From NCBI RefSeq assembly GCF_004912155.1, contig NZ_STGX01000003.1, forward strand, positions 247,220 to 311,219: a DNA stretch of 64,000 bases, given 5' to 3'. This DNA is from Glycomyces paridis (GTDB lineage: Bacteria; Actinomycetota; Actinomycetes; Mycobacteriales; Micromonosporaceae). Numbering within the stretch: position 1 is the stretch's first letter; each line of letters begins with the position of its first letter. Position numbers and translations under genes: made by a program. Below are positions 8,626-17,908 of the stretch, piece after piece. A model generated the notes under the pieces. The model was not told the origin of the DNA and did not search any database. It was given only the letters and a program-made list of their open reading frames with translations.

Positions 8626-9911
8626 ACGAGGCGACCGAGCAGTACGCCATGCCGGGCATGTGGATTCGCGAGCGGACCGTGCGCGTCCCGCTCGACTGGT
8701 GGGACCCGCGCGGCGAGATCGAGGTGTTCGTCCGCGAACTCACCGACCCCGACAAGCGAGGCGACGACCTGCCGCTCCTCACCTACCTCCAAGGCGGCCC
8801 CGGCGGCGCGAACCCGCGGCCCCTGGAGCCGGGCGGCTGGATCGCCGAGGCCCTCAAGCATTACCGGGTCGTCCTGGTCGACCAGCGCGGCACCGGCCGC
8901 AGCACCCCGCTCGACGCCCGGTCCGTGGAGGGCATGGGCGCCGAGGACGGCGCCGAGCACCTCGCGCGCTTCCGCGCCGACTCCATCGTCCGCGACCTCG
9001 AACACGTGCGCGCCGAGGTCTACGGCGGCCGCAAGTGGGCCACCCTCGCCCAGAGCTACGGCGGCTGGCTCACCCTCGCCTACCTCTCGCACGCGCCCGA
9101 GGCGCTCAGCGCCGCCTATGTGTGCGGCGGCATCCCCGGCAACCCGATGAGCGCCGACGAGGTCTACCGCCGCACCTTCGACCGCGTCGCCGCCAAGACC
9201 GCCGAGTACTACCGCCGCTACCCGCAGGACGTCGAGCGCGTCGCCGCGATCGCCGACCGGCTCGCCGCCGCGCCCGTGCTCCTGCCCGACGGCGACCCGC
9301 TCACCGTGCACCGCTTCCAGACCCTCGGCATCGACTTCGGCATGAAGCCCGGCTTCGAGCGGATGCACTGGCTCGTCGAGGACGCCTTCATCGACGGCGA
9401 CCGCCTCTCCGAAGGCTTCCTCGCCGGGGTCCTCGCCCGCACCTCCTCGGCCGCCAACCCCCTCTTCTGGACCCTCCAGGAGTCCATCTACGGCGACGGG
9501 CCCAACGGCCCCACCGCGTGGGCCGCCCAGCGCGAACGGGACCGCAGGCCCGAGTTCGACGGCGCCCGCCGCCCGCTCCCGTTCACCGGCGAGATGGCCT
9601 TCCCGTGGATGTTCGAGGAGGTCAGGCTCCTGCGCGGCTTCGGGCCCGCCGTGCGCGCCCTCGCCGAGCGCACCGAATGGAGCCCCGTCCTCGACCCCGC
9701 GCGCCTGGCCGCCAACGACGTCCCCGTCGCCGCGGCCGTCTACTTCGACGACATGTTCGTCGACTCAGGACTGCAACTGGCAACGCTTCAGGGCCTCGGC
9801 AACGCCCAGGCCTGGGTCACCAACGAGTACGAGCACGACGGGATCGGCGCCGAACGGGTCTTCGCCCGCCTGCGCGAACTCGTCCGCGACCGAGGAGGAG
9901 AACAGCGATGA
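8622..9911 (+). CDS. proline-iminopeptidase-like alpha/beta hydrolase (S33)
   Basis: A cytoplasmic 429-aa hydrolase that by family removes N-terminal proline (or hydroxyproline) from peptides. Seen: oxyanion motif LQGGPGGAN, the VLVDQRGTGRST segment typical of prolyl aminopeptidases, nucleophile elbow AQSYGGW with Ser145, and a C-terminal His405 in YEHDGIG. The length fits the PIP subfamily with a helical cap. It overlaps the importer ATPase stop and the next peptidase start (ATGA at both ends), so it is made with the importer. Preference for hydroxyproline is inferred from context. Confidence 0.85.
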   Translation: MNEATEQYAMPGMWIRERTVRVPLDWWDPRGEIEVFVRELTDPDKRGDDLPLLTYLQGGPGGANPRPLEPGGWIAEALKHYRVVLVDQRGTGRSTPLDARSVEGMGAEDGAEHLARFRADSIVRDLEHVRAEVYGGRKWATLAQSYGGWLTLAYLSHAPEALSAAYVCGGIPGNPMSADEVYRRTFDRVAAKTAEYYRRYPQDVERVAAIADRLAAAPVLLPDGDPLTVHRFQTLGIDFGMKPGFERMHWLVEDAFIDGDRLSEGFLAGVLARTSSAANPLFWTLQESIYGDGPNGPTAWAAQRERDRRPEFDGARRPLPFTGEMAFPWMFEEVRLLRGFGPAVRALAERTEWSPVLDPARLAANDVPVAAAVYFDDMFVDSGLQLATLQGLGNAQAWVTNEYEHDGIGAERVFARLRELVRDRGGEQR

Positions 9912-11341
9912 CCGAACGGCCCCCCTACGCGGGCACCCGCTACCCGCGCCTGGCCGACATCCCGGCCTTCACCGAGCGCATCGCCGAAGGCTGGGGCGAG
10001 GAGGCGGTCCCGGCCGCCGTCGTCCCCGGCGCCGCCGAGGCCGCCGCCGCCCACCGGCGCCGTCTCGGCGAACGCGTGCCCGGCAAGGCGATCGTCGTCG
10101 CCTCCGGCACCGCACCCGTCCGCAACGACGACTGCGAGTACCTCTTCCGCGCCGACAGCGACTTCGCGTGGCTCACCGGCTGCGCGGCCGAAGGCGCCGT
10201 CCTCGTCATGACCCCCCGCCCCGGCGGCCACGACGCCCGCCTCCACCTGCCCGCGCCCTTCCGCCCCGGCGAGACCGGCTTCTTCGCGAACGCCGCCCAC
10301 GGCGAACTGTGGGTCGGCGCCTCCCCGGGCCTCAAGTCCTGGTCCGAAGCCCTCCAGATCCAGGTCGAACCGGTCACGGCTCTCGACGGCGCCACCGGCC
10401 TCACCGGCGCCCTCGCCTCCCGCTCGGTGCCCGAGGCCCTCCTCGCGAGCCTCGGCCTCGAACGCTCCGAAGCCCTCGGCCGCCACCTCTCGACACTGCG
10501 GATGGTCAAGGACGCCTGGGAGATCGAGCAGATGCGCCTCGCCGTCGACACCACCGTCGACGGCTTCGCCGCCGTCGCCCGCGAAGTGCCCCGCGCCGTC
10601 GCCGAGGGCCTGGGCGAACGCTGGCTCCAGGGCACCTTCGACCGCCACGCCCGCACCTTCGGCAACGGCCCCGGCTACGCCACCATCGTCGGCTCCGGCC
10701 ACCACGCGCCCGTCCTCCACTGGGTCCGCTGCGACGGCCCCGTCCTCCCCGAGGCCGCCCTCCTGCTCGACATGGGCGTGGAGACCCGGAGCCTCTACAC
10801 CGCCGACGTCACCCGCACCCTCCCCGCCGACGGCACCTTCGGCCCCCGCCAGCGCGACGTCCACGACCTCGTCGAACGCGCCCACCGCGCAGGGCTCGCA
10901 CAGATCCGCCCCGGCACCGCCTACCTCGACTTCCACTTCGCCGCCATGGAGGTCGTCGCGCAGGGCCTCCACGACTGGGGCCTCCTGCCCGTCTCCGTGG
11001 ACGAGGCCCTCTCCCCGAAAGGCCAGCAGCACCGCCGCTACCTCGCCTGCGGCATCGGCCACCACCTCGGCCTCGACGTCCACGACTGCTCCCAGTCCGA
11101 ATACGAGGACTACATGGGCGCCGACCTCGAAGCGGGCGTCGTCATGACCGTCGAGCCGGGACTCTATTTCCACGCCAACGACCTCACCGTCCCGCCCGAA
11201 CTGCGCGGCATCGGCGTCCGCCTCGAAGACGACGTGCTCGTCACCGCCGACGGCGCCGAAGTGCTCTCCGCGGCCCTGCCCATCGACGCCGACGGCGTCG
11301 AGGCCTGGACCCGCGCCCGCCTCGCCGAGGCCGGACGATGA
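9908..11341 (+). CDS. Xaa-Pro aminopeptidase (M24B)
   Basis: A dinuclear-metal peptidase that frees an N-terminal residue preceding proline; 477 aa. The N-terminal AMP_N domain contains DCEYLFRADSDFAWLTG. The C-terminal pita-bread domain supplies all metal ligands: Asp288 (LLDMG), Asp300 (TADVTRTL), His385 (GIGHHLG), Glu416 (TVEPGLYF) and Glu440 (VRLEDDV). No signal peptide, so it works on imported peptides. With the preceding iminopeptidase it would reduce X-Pro or X-Hyp chains to free amino acids. ATGA overlaps on both sides keep it within operon A. Confidence 0.92.
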   Translation: MTERPPYAGTRYPRLADIPAFTERIAEGWGEEAVPAAVVPGAAEAAAAHRRRLGERVPGKAIVVASGTAPVRNDDCEYLFRADSDFAWLTGCAAEGAVLVMTPRPGGHDARLHLPAPFRPGETGFFANAAHGELWVGASPGLKSWSEALQIQVEPVTALDGATGLTGALASRSVPEALLASLGLERSEALGRHLSTLRMVKDAWEIEQMRLAVDTTVDGFAAVAREVPRAVAEGLGERWLQGTFDRHARTFGNGPGYATIVGSGHHAPVLHWVRCDGPVLPEAALLLDMGVETRSLYTADVTRTLPADGTFGPRQRDVHDLVERAHRAGLAQIRPGTAYLDFHFAAMEVVAQGLHDWGLLPVSVDEALSPKGQQHRRYLACGIGHHLGLDVHDCSQSEYEDYMGADLEAGVVMTVEPGLYFHANDLTVPPELRGIGVRLEDDVLVTADGAEVLSAALPIDADGVEAWTRARLAEAGR

Positions 11342-14136
11342 CGACTCCCCTGCGGCCCTTCCCCCTCGGGGACGTGCGCGTCGAAGGCGCCTTCGCCCGC
11401 GCCCGCGACGAGACCCTCCACCTCGCCCGCGCCTACCCCGTCGACCGCCTCCTCGCCGTCTTCCGCCGCAACGCCGGACTCGACACCCGCGGGGCCCTCC
11501 CGCCCGGCAACTGGGAGGACTTCGGCCACCCCGACGAGGACGCCTGGAGCGAGACCGACTACCCCGGCCGCGAACACGCCCCCACCGCGAACCTCCTGCG
11601 CGGCCACTACGCCGGGCACTTCCTCTCCATGCTCGCGATGGCCGCCGCAGGTGAACGCGACCCCGGCCTCAAGTCCAAAGCGGACGAACTCGTGGCCGGC
11701 CTCGGCGAGGTCCGGGCCGCCCTCGCCGCCACCGGCCGCTACTCCCACCCCGGGTTCCTCGCCGCCTACGGCGAATGGCAGTTCTCCCGCCTGGAGGACT
11801 ACGCCCCCTACGGCGAGATCTGGGCCCCCTACTACACCTGCCACAAGCTCATGGCCGGACTCCTCGACGCCTTCGAACTCACCGGGAACGATCAGGCGCT
11901 GGCGATCGCCGCCGACATGGGCCACTGGGTCCACGGCCGCCTCTCGAAACTCGACCACGAACGGCGCCAACGCATGTGGTCGCTCTACATCGCCGGGGAG
12001 TTCGGCGGCATGAACGAGACCCTCGCGCGCCTGGCCGCCGCCGCGGGCCAACCGCGCCTCCTCGAAACCGCCGCGTACTTCGACCAGGACCACCTCCTCG
12101 CCGCCGGGACCGGCGGCGCCGACGTCCTCACCGACATGCACGCCAACCAGCACCTGCCCCAACTCGTCGGCTACGTCGAGGAGTACGAGCAGGCCGGCGA
12201 GCGCCGCTACCTCGACGCCGCCGCCGGGATCTGGGACCTCGTCGTCCCCGGGCGCGTCTACGCCCACGGCGGCACCGGCGAGAGCGAGCTGTGGGGCCCG
12301 CCCGGCGCCGTCGCGGGCGACGTGGGCCACCGCAACGCCGAGACCTGCGCCAGCTACAACCTGCTCAAACTCGCCCGCAGGCTCTACGCCCACACCCGCG
12401 AGCCGCGCTACATGGACTACTACGAGCGCACCGTCCTCAACCACGTCCTCGGCTCCCGCAAGGACGCCCGCTCCGACACCAGCCCCGAAGTCACCTACAT
12501 GTTCCCCGTCCACCCCGGCGCCCTCCGCGAATACGACAACGTCGGCACCTGCTGCGGCGGCACGGGACTGGAGAACCACGTCAAATACCAGGACACCGTG
12601 TTCCTCCACGCCCCCGGCGAACTGCACGTCAACCTCCCCGCGGACGCCCGCCTCGCCTGGGACGAGGCCGGACTCGAAGTCGACCTCGCCGCCGACCACC
12701 CCCTGGGCGAACGCCTCGCGCTGCGACTGCGCCCCCTCCCCGGCCGCGAACCCGACGGAGCCGAACGCACCGTCCGCATCCGCGTCCCCCGCTGGGCGGC
12801 GGGCGAACCGGCGCTGCGCCTCAACGGCGCCCCCGCCGGCGTCGCGACCGCCCCCGGCCGGTACGCCTCCGTCACCCGCGCCTGGCGCGCCGGAGACGTG
12901 CTCCACCTCGACACCCCCGTCCAGCTCCGCGCCGAGCCGACCCCCGACGACCCGCGCCAATGCGCGCTCCTCCTCGGACCGACCCTCCTGCTCGCCCGCT
13001 CCGACGCCACCACGGGCCTCGCCCTCCCGCTCGCCGGACGCCGCGGCCTCGACGGCGCCCTCCTCACCGGCCGCACCGGCACCGAACTCCTCGCCGAACT
13101 CGCCCGCGACGGCACCGTCACGATCGACGGCGTCGCCTTCGAACCCGCCTGGTCCGGCGGCGACGCCCGCTACCACATGTACGTGCGCTCGGCTGACAGC
13201 GAGATCGCCTTCGGCGGCAAGGGCACCGGCGTCCCCAACCGGGTCCGCCCGGACGGCTCCACCTTCCTCGACGACCTCTGGTCGCCCGGATCGTTCCCCG
13301 ACCGCGCATCGTTCCTCGACCGCGTCGCCGCCGTCGCCGCCCGCGTGCGCGCCGAAGGCCTCCTCGGCCGCGCCGAACTCGCGCGCGTCCTCACCGCCGC
13401 GGCCCTCTTCGACACCACCGGGGACGGCACCGTCCGCCGCTCCCTCGCGCTCGAACCCGGCACCGACCCGGCCCCCGCGCTCGCCGAACTCGGCCTCACC
13501 GCCGCGGGCGCCCGCGTCCCGGCGACCGGGCGCCGCGAGTTCGACGCCGCCTCGGCGGGGGAGCGGGTGACCGTGACGCTCTGGGCGCTGGCGCCAGACG
13601 CCGCGCGCGTGCCCCCGGCCGTCGCGATCGAGCTGCTCGACGCGCCCGCGCCCTCCGGCTGGTTCACCACCGCGCCCCGCGTCCGCCTGCGCGGCTTCGA
13701 CGTCGACGGCGCCGATGAGGGCGGGCTCCGCCTGGAGCTGCGCCTCGACGGCGGCGACTGGACGCCCTACACCGCGCCGGTGCGCCTCGACGGCGAAGGC
13801 GTGCGGCGCATCGAGGCCCGCGCGACCGACGCCGCGGGCCTGAGCGGCACCACCGTCCGGGAGGTCGGCGTCGACACCGCCGCGCCCGTCTCGCGCGCCA
13901 CCGTCAAGGACCTCGGCGCGAGCGTCGAGATCACGCTGCACGCCGAGGACGGCGTGTCCGGTGTCGAGCGCGTCCAGTGGGAGGGCCCGGGCACGTTCTG
14001 GGGCACCTTCCAGGAGGCGTTCGTGCGCGCGATCGGGGAGGAGCCGCAGGTGATCGAGTACGCCGCGACCGACCGGGCGGGCAACGAGGAGCCCCGGCGG
14101 CGCCTGGTCCTGCCCGGGAAGGCCCGGCCGCGATGA
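11338..14136 (+). CDS. beta-L-arabinofuranosidase, GH146/GH127 (DUF1680) type
   Basis: A large (932 aa) glycoside hydrolase with an alpha/alpha-barrel. The zinc/cysteine catalytic set of the DUF1680 clan is present: Glu335 and Cys337 (NAETCASYN), Cys405 and Cys406 (GTCCGGTGLENH). The ETCxxYNxLKLxR and CCxGTGxENHxKY signatures point to the GH146 branch, known to remove beta-L-arabinofuranose. After the barrel come beta-sandwich regions and, from about residue 740, OmpL47/Ig-like repeats (RATDAAGLSGT and AATDRAGNEE). No signal peptide is present, and it overlaps the aminopeptidase gene by ATGA, so it should act on imported arabinosylated peptides or sugars. Such C-terminal repeats usually sit on extracellular enzymes, so their presence here is odd. 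Confidence 0.85.
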   Translation: MTTPLRPFPLGDVRVEGAFARARDETLHLARAYPVDRLLAVFRRNAGLDTRGALPPGNWEDFGHPDEDAWSETDYPGREHAPTANLLRGHYAGHFLSMLAMAAAGERDPGLKSKADELVAGLGEVRAALAATGRYSHPGFLAAYGEWQFSRLEDYAPYGEIWAPYYTCHKLMAGLLDAFELTGNDQALAIAADMGHWVHGRLSKLDHERRQRMWSLYIAGEFGGMNETLARLAAAAGQPRLLETAAYFDQDHLLAAGTGGADVLTDMHANQHLPQLVGYVEEYEQAGERRYLDAAAGIWDLVVPGRVYAHGGTGESELWGPPGAVAGDVGHRNAETCASYNLLKLARRLYAHTREPRYMDYYERTVLNHVLGSRKDARSDTSPEVTYMFPVHPGALREYDNVGTCCGGTGLENHVKYQDTVFLHAPGELHVNLPADARLAWDEAGLEVDLAADHPLGERLALRLRPLPGREPDGAERTVRIRVPRWAAGEPALRLNGAPAGVATAPGRYASVTRAWRAGDVLHLDTPVQLRAEPTPDDPRQCALLLGPTLLLARSDATTGLALPLAGRRGLDGALLTGRTGTELLAELARDGTVTIDGVAFEPAWSGGDARYHMYVRSADSEIAFGGKGTGVPNRVRPDGSTFLDDLWSPGSFPDRASFLDRVAAVAARVRAEGLLGRAELARVLTAAALFDTTGDGTVRRSLALEPGTDPAPALAELGLTAAGARVPATGRREFDAASAGERVTVTLWALAPDAARVPPAVAIELLDAPAPSGWFTTAPRVRLRGFDVDGADEGGLRLELRLDGGDWTPYTAPVRLDGEGVRRIEARATDAAGLSGTTVREVGVDTAAPVSRATVKDLGASVEITLHAEDGVSGVERVQWEGPGTFWGTFQEAFVRAIGEEPQVIEYAATDRAGNEEPRRRLVLPGKARPR

Positions 14137-14227
14137 CCACGCGAATCACAGCGCACAATGGTCGCGGGGCGTACGCTGTTCGGCGGCCTCGGACTCGAAC
14201 GCGCCGCATCGAAAGGCGAACCGGAAC

Positions 14228-14905
14228 ATGACACTGTCCTCCGACCAACGGCTGGAACCCGGCGAGAGCCTGCGCGCGCGGGTGGAGCGGACGCTGTCGC
14301 TGGCGATCATCTCCGGCGAACTGGCGCCCGGCACCCTCCTGACGGTGCCCCGCCTGGCCGAGCGGTTCGCGGTGTCGGCGACCCCGGTGCGCGAGGCCAT
14401 CCTCGACCTGGAGAAGCGCGGCTTCGTGGAGCCGGTGCGCAACAAGGGCTTCCGCGTCACGGCCGTGAGCGACGACCTGCTGCACGACATCGTCGAGATC
14501 CGGCTGCTCCTGGAGCCGCCCGCGATGGCGCGCCTGGCCGCGGCGTTCCCCGCCGACCGCCTGGAGGCGCTGCGCGAGCAGGCCGACGAGATCGTGACCG
14601 GCGCGGCCTCGGGCGACCTCACCGCGTACCTGCTGGCCGACCAGCGCTTCCACCTGGACCTGACGGCGATGCTCGGCAACACCGTGCTGGTCGAGACGAT
14701 CGCGGAACTGCGCGCGCGCACCCGGCTCGTCGGCCTCGCCTCCCTGGTGGAGACCAGTATGCTGCACGTCTCGGCGCAGGAGCACCACCGCATCCTCGAC
14801 CACCTGGCCGCGGGCGACGCGGATGCGGTGTCGGACCTCATGCGCCAGCACATCCGCCACGCCGTCGGCTGGTGGGCGGGCAAGGCCGAGGAGCCCGCGG
14901 GCTGA
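14228..14905 (+). CDS. GntR-family regulator, FadR/FCD subfamily
   Basis: A 225-aa transcription factor. The N-terminal winged helix has the GntR signature LAERFAVSATPVREAILDLEKRG (broken here at RFAVSATPVREAILDLEKRG). The C-terminal FCD domain has the metal/ligand-binding His pattern (DQRFHLDL, EHHRILDH, MRQHIRHAV). FCD regulators sense small carboxylic or amino acids. Its position between the two operons, and the matching operator-like sites before each, suggest it represses both until hydroxyproline or a breakdown product binds. It lies 91 nt after the arabinosidase and may be read from operon A or from its own promoter. Confidence 0.9.
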   Translation: MTLSSDQRLEPGESLRARVERTLSLAIISGELAPGTLLTVPRLAERFAVSATPVREAILDLEKRGFVEPVRNKGFRVTAVSDDLLHDIVEIRLLLEPPAMARLAAAFPADRLEALREQADEIVTGAASGDLTAYLLADQRFHLDLTAMLGNTVLVETIAELRARTRLVGLASLVETSMLHVSAQEHHRILDHLAAGDADAVSDLMRQHIRHAVGWWAGKAEEPAG

Positions 14906-14946
14906 ACGGCCGCGCGACCGTGCACGGGAGTCGATGGAACTCCCTG

Positions 14947-14964
14947 TAGAATGTGACATATTAC
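14947..14964 (+). promoter_or_regulatory. promoter -10 and candidate GntR operator of operon B
   Basis: TAGAAT (14947-14952) is a good -10 box and is followed directly by GTGACATATTAC (14953-14964), which covers the expected transcription start. The site and its flanks match the operator-like sequence before operon A at 16 of 21 positions. A repressor bound here would block initiation. Confidence 0.55.
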
Positions 14965-14979
14965 TGAGAGAGGGAGGGC

Positions 14980-16164
14980 ATGAACGCCGACGTGGTCGTC
15001 ATCGGCGCCGGGATCGTCGGCGCCGCCTGCGCGCGGGCGCTCGCGCGAGCGGGCCTCAGCGTCGTCGTCCTCGAACGCGGCGCCGCCGCAGGGGCCACCA
15101 GCGCCCGCGGCGAAGGCAACCTCCTCGTCTCCGACAAGGCGCCCGGCCCCGAACTCGACCTCGCCCTCCACGCCTCGGCCGACTGGCCCCGCCTGGCCGC
15201 CGAGCTCGCCGACGAACTCGGCGCCGCCTTCCCCTCCGTCGAGTACCAGCGCAAGGGCGGCGTCGTCGTCGCCCTCACCGAGGCCGGGGCCGAACCGCTG
15301 CGCGCCTTCGCAAACGGCCAGGCCGCCGCCGGAGTCGCCGTCGAGCACCTCGACGCCGCCGCCGCGCTCGCCTTCGAACCCGACCTCAACCCCGCCCTCA
15401 CCGCCGCCGTCCACTACCCGCAGGACGCCCAGCTCCAGCCCGTGGTCGCCGCCGAGGCGCTGCTCGCCTCGGCCCGGCTCGCGGGAGCGACCGTCCTGAC
15501 CGGCACCGAGGCCCTCGGCGCGGTCCGCGACCGCGCCGGCCGCCTCGTCGGCGTGCGCACCCGCGCGGGCGACATCGGCGCGGGCGCCGTCCTCGTCGCG
15601 GCCGGGCCCTGGTCGGGCGACGCGGCCGCCGCCCTCGGCGCCGACGTCCCGGTGCGCCCCCGCCGCGGCATGGTCCTGGTGACCGCCCGCATGGCGCAGC
15701 GGGTGCGCCACAAGGTCTACGACGGCGACTACTTCGGCGCGACCCAGTCGGCCGCCGCCGACCTCCAGACCTCCAGCGTCGTGGAGTCCACGCCCGGCAG
15801 GACCGTCCTCATCGGCTCCAGCCGCGAGCAGATCGGCTTCGACGACCGGCTCCGGGTCGAGGTCCTCGCCCAGATCGCGCGGCGCGCGGTGCGGCTCTTC
15901 CCGTTCCTCGCCGACACCCCCGTCATCCGCGCCTACGGCGGCTTCCGGCCTTACATGCCCGACCACCTCCCGGTCGTCGGCCCCGACCACCGCCACCCCG
16001 GCCTGTGGCACGCCACCGGCCACGAGGGCGCCGGGATCGGCCTCGCGGGCGTCACCGCCTCCCTGCTGTGCGCCCAGCTCACCGGGACCGAACCGCCCCT
16101 CGATCCGGCCCCGTTCCAGCTCGCGCGCCCGAGCCTGGCCGCCCACCTCGGAGGCACGCCGTGA
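14980..16164 (+). CDS. FAD-dependent D-amino-acid (D-hydroxyproline) dehydrogenase, catalytic subunit
   Basis: A 394-aa DAO-family flavoenzyme related to HcnC/SoxB. Seen: dinucleotide-binding motif VIGAGIVGAACARAL, the RGEGNLLVSDKAPGPEL substrate/FAD loop, and the C-terminal FAD signature HATGHEGAGIGLAGVTA. With the next two genes it forms the alpha-beta-gamma flavin/iron-sulfur dehydrogenase described for D-hydroxyproline oxidation, giving 1-pyrroline-4-hydroxy-2-carboxylate. ATG 14980 has GGGAGG 3-8 nt upstream. It is the first gene of operon B. Substrate is inferred from the epimerase, deaminase and aldehyde dehydrogenase alongside. Confidence 0.85.
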   Translation: MNADVVVIGAGIVGAACARALARAGLSVVVLERGAAAGATSARGEGNLLVSDKAPGPELDLALHASADWPRLAAELADELGAAFPSVEYQRKGGVVVALTEAGAEPLRAFANGQAAAGVAVEHLDAAAALAFEPDLNPALTAAVHYPQDAQLQPVVAAEALLASARLAGATVLTGTEALGAVRDRAGRLVGVRTRAGDIGAGAVLVAAGPWSGDAAAALGADVPVRPRRGMVLVTARMAQRVRHKVYDGDYFGATQSAAADLQTSSVVESTPGRTVLIGSSREQIGFDDRLRVEVLAQIARRAVRLFPFLADTPVIRAYGGFRPYMPDHLPVVGPDHRHPGLWHATGHEGAGIGLAGVTASLLCAQLTGTEPPLDPAPFQLARPSLAAHLGGTP

Positions 16165-16496
16165 GCGAACTCGTCCCACGGGCCGCCGACCCGATCCGGC
16201 CCGCCGCCGCCAGTCCGCTGCGCATCACCGTGGACGGGGCGACCCTCGAAGGGCTGCAAGGCCAGTCGATCGCCGGGGTCCTGCTCGCCCACGGCCGGAC
16301 CGCCTGGCGCACCACCGTCGCCGGGCACCCGCGGGGCGCCTTCTGCGGGATCGGCGTGTGCTTCGACTGCGTCGCCACCGTCAACGGCGAGAGCGACGTG
16401 CGCACCTGCATGCGCCGCGCCCGCGACGGCGACGCCGTCGAGACCCAAGACGACGGCACCTCCAACGACGGCACCGAACCGGGGGAGCGGCCATGA
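16161..16496 (+). CDS. [2Fe-2S] subunit of the D-hydroxyproline dehydrogenase
   Basis: A 111-aa small subunit, HcnA-like. The plant-type ferredoxin cysteine set is complete: Cys62, Cys67, Cys70 and Cys83 (FCGIGVCFDC then RTC). Upstream is the usual ITVDGATLEGLQGQSIAGVL fold start. GTG 16161 overlaps the previous stop (GTGA). It carries electrons between the two flavin subunits of the complex. Confidence 0.88.
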   Translation: MSELVPRAADPIRPAAASPLRITVDGATLEGLQGQSIAGVLLAHGRTAWRTTVAGHPRGAFCGIGVCFDCVATVNGESDVRTCMRRARDGDAVETQDDGTSNDGTEPGERP

Positions 16497-17908
16497 GCGT
16501 CAGCGTCCTCGTCATCGGCGCGGGCCCCGCCGGACTCAGCGCCGCCGTGGCCGCCGCCGACGCCGGCGCGATGGTCACGCTCCTCGACGCCGGGGACGGC
16601 CTCGGCGGCCAGTATTGGCGGCACCTGCCGCCCGAACGCTCGAGCGTCCGCGAGGCCCGACTCCACCACGGCTGGCCCCTGTTCGAGCGCCTGCGCGAGC
16701 GCGTCGCGGCGGACGAGGCGATCACGGTCCTCACCGAGGCCCAGGTCTGGGCGGTCGAGACCACCGGCGCGGTGACCGTGCGCGTCCTGGTCGGCCCCGC
16801 CGACGCCGCCGGGCGCGAGCCGCTCGCGCTCGCCGCCGACGCGATCGTGTTCGCCACCGGCGCCCACGACCGCACGCTGCCCTTCCCCGGCTGGAACCTC
16901 CCCGGCACCTTCTCCGCCGGTGCGGCGCAGGCGCTCGCGAAGGGCGAGCGGATCGCGGTCGGTCGCCGCGCCGTCGTCGCCGGGGCCGGGCCCTTCCTGC
17001 TGCCGGTCGCCCGCTCGCTCACCGACGCGGGCGCCGAAGTCCTCGGCGTCTACGAGGCCGCCCGCCCGCTCCACGCCGCCAAAGGCTGGCTCGCCCGCCC
17101 CCACCGCCTGCTCGGCGCCGCCCGCAAGGGCCCCGAACTCGCCGGGTACCTCGGCCACCACCTGCGCCGCCGCATCCCCTACCGCCTCGGCGCCGCCGTG
17201 GTCGAGGCGCGGGGCGAAGGGCGCGTGGAGGAGGCCGTCATCGCCCGCCTCGACGCGGACTGGGCGCCGGTGCCCGGCACCGAGCGGACCGTCGCGGTCG
17301 ACGCGGTGTGCGTGAGCCACGGCTTCACGCCCCGGCTCGAACTGCCGATCGCCGCGGGCTGCCGCACCGGCCCCGACCGGTTCGTCCTCGTGGACGCCGA
17401 CCAGCGCACCAGCGTCCCCGGCGTCTACGCCGCGGGCGAGATCACCGGCATCGGCGGCGTGGACGCGGCCCTGGTCGAAGGCCGGATCGCCGGGCACCGC
17501 GCCGCCGGGGGCGACCGGTCCGCGCTCCGCGCCGACCTGCGCCGCCGCCGGGCCGCCGACGACGTCGCCCGCCGCATCGAGGCCGCCCACGGCGTCCGCC
17601 CCGGCTGGCGGGCCTGGCTGCGCGACGACACGGTCGTGTGCCGCTGCGAGGAGGTCCCGTACGGGCGCCTGCGCGACACCGCCGCCGCCACCGCGCAGGA
17701 CTCGCTGCGCTCCCTCAAACTCACCACCCGTGCGGGCCTGGGCATCTGCCAGGCGCGCATGTGCGGGCGCACCGTGGAGGAGCTCACCGGAGCGGCCCCC
17801 GCGAGCGCCGCCGACACCTCCGACCAGCGCCCGCTGGCCGCACCGATCCGGCTCGGCGATCTCGCCGGGCTCGCCACCACGCCCCACGGCGGGAAGGACA
17901 CCCAATGA
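16493..17908 (+). CDS. FAD/NAD(P)-binding subunit with BFD-type [2Fe-2S] domain (HcnB-like)
   Basis: A 471-aa electron-transfer subunit. N-terminal motif VIGAGPAGLSAAVAAADAGA, a second dinucleotide site at AVVAGAGPFLLPVARSL, and the late motif GVYAAGEITGIGGVDAALVEG split around the FAD ribityl-binding Gly-Glu. The C-terminal BFD-like iron-sulfur domain has Cys383, Cys385, Cys419 and Cys424 (VCRCEEV and CQARMC). This is the alpha-type partner found in three-component amino-acid dehydrogenases and in hydrogen-cyanide synthase; the sugar-acid-free, proline-rich neighbourhood favours the former. It overlaps genes on both sides by ATGA. Confidence 0.85.
   Translation: MSVSVLVIGAGPAGLSAAVAAADAGAMVTLLDAGDGLGGQYWRHLPPERSSVREARLHHGWPLFERLRERVAADEAITVLTEAQVWAVETTGAVTVRVLVGPADAAGREPLALAADAIVFATGAHDRTLPFPGWNLPGTFSAGAAQALAKGERIAVGRRAVVAGAGPFLLPVARSLTDAGAEVLGVYEAARPLHAAKGWLARPHRLLGAARKGPELAGYLGHHLRRRIPYRLGAAVVEARGEGRVEEAVIARLDADWAPVPGTERTVAVDAVCVSHGFTPRLELPIAAGCRTGPDRFVLVDADQRTSVPGVYAAGEITGIGGVDAALVEGRIAGHRAAGGDRSALRADLRRRRAADDVARRIEAAHGVRPGWRAWLRDDTVVCRCEEVPYGRLRDTAAATAQDSLRSLKLTTRAGLGICQARMCGRTVEELTGAAPASAADTSDQRPLAAPIRLGDLAGLATTPHGGKDTQ

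Noticed and set aside
11164-13941. 925-codon minus-strand open frame over the arabinosidase
   Set aside because: Low-complexity antisense shadow of a gene with a full catalytic signature.
14980-17908. Hydrogen cyanide synthase (hcnABC-like order of subunits)
   Set aside because: The three subunits are homologous to HcnABC, but epimerase, DapA-type deaminase, KGSA dehydrogenase and proline peptidases alongside fit D-hydroxyproline oxidation much better.
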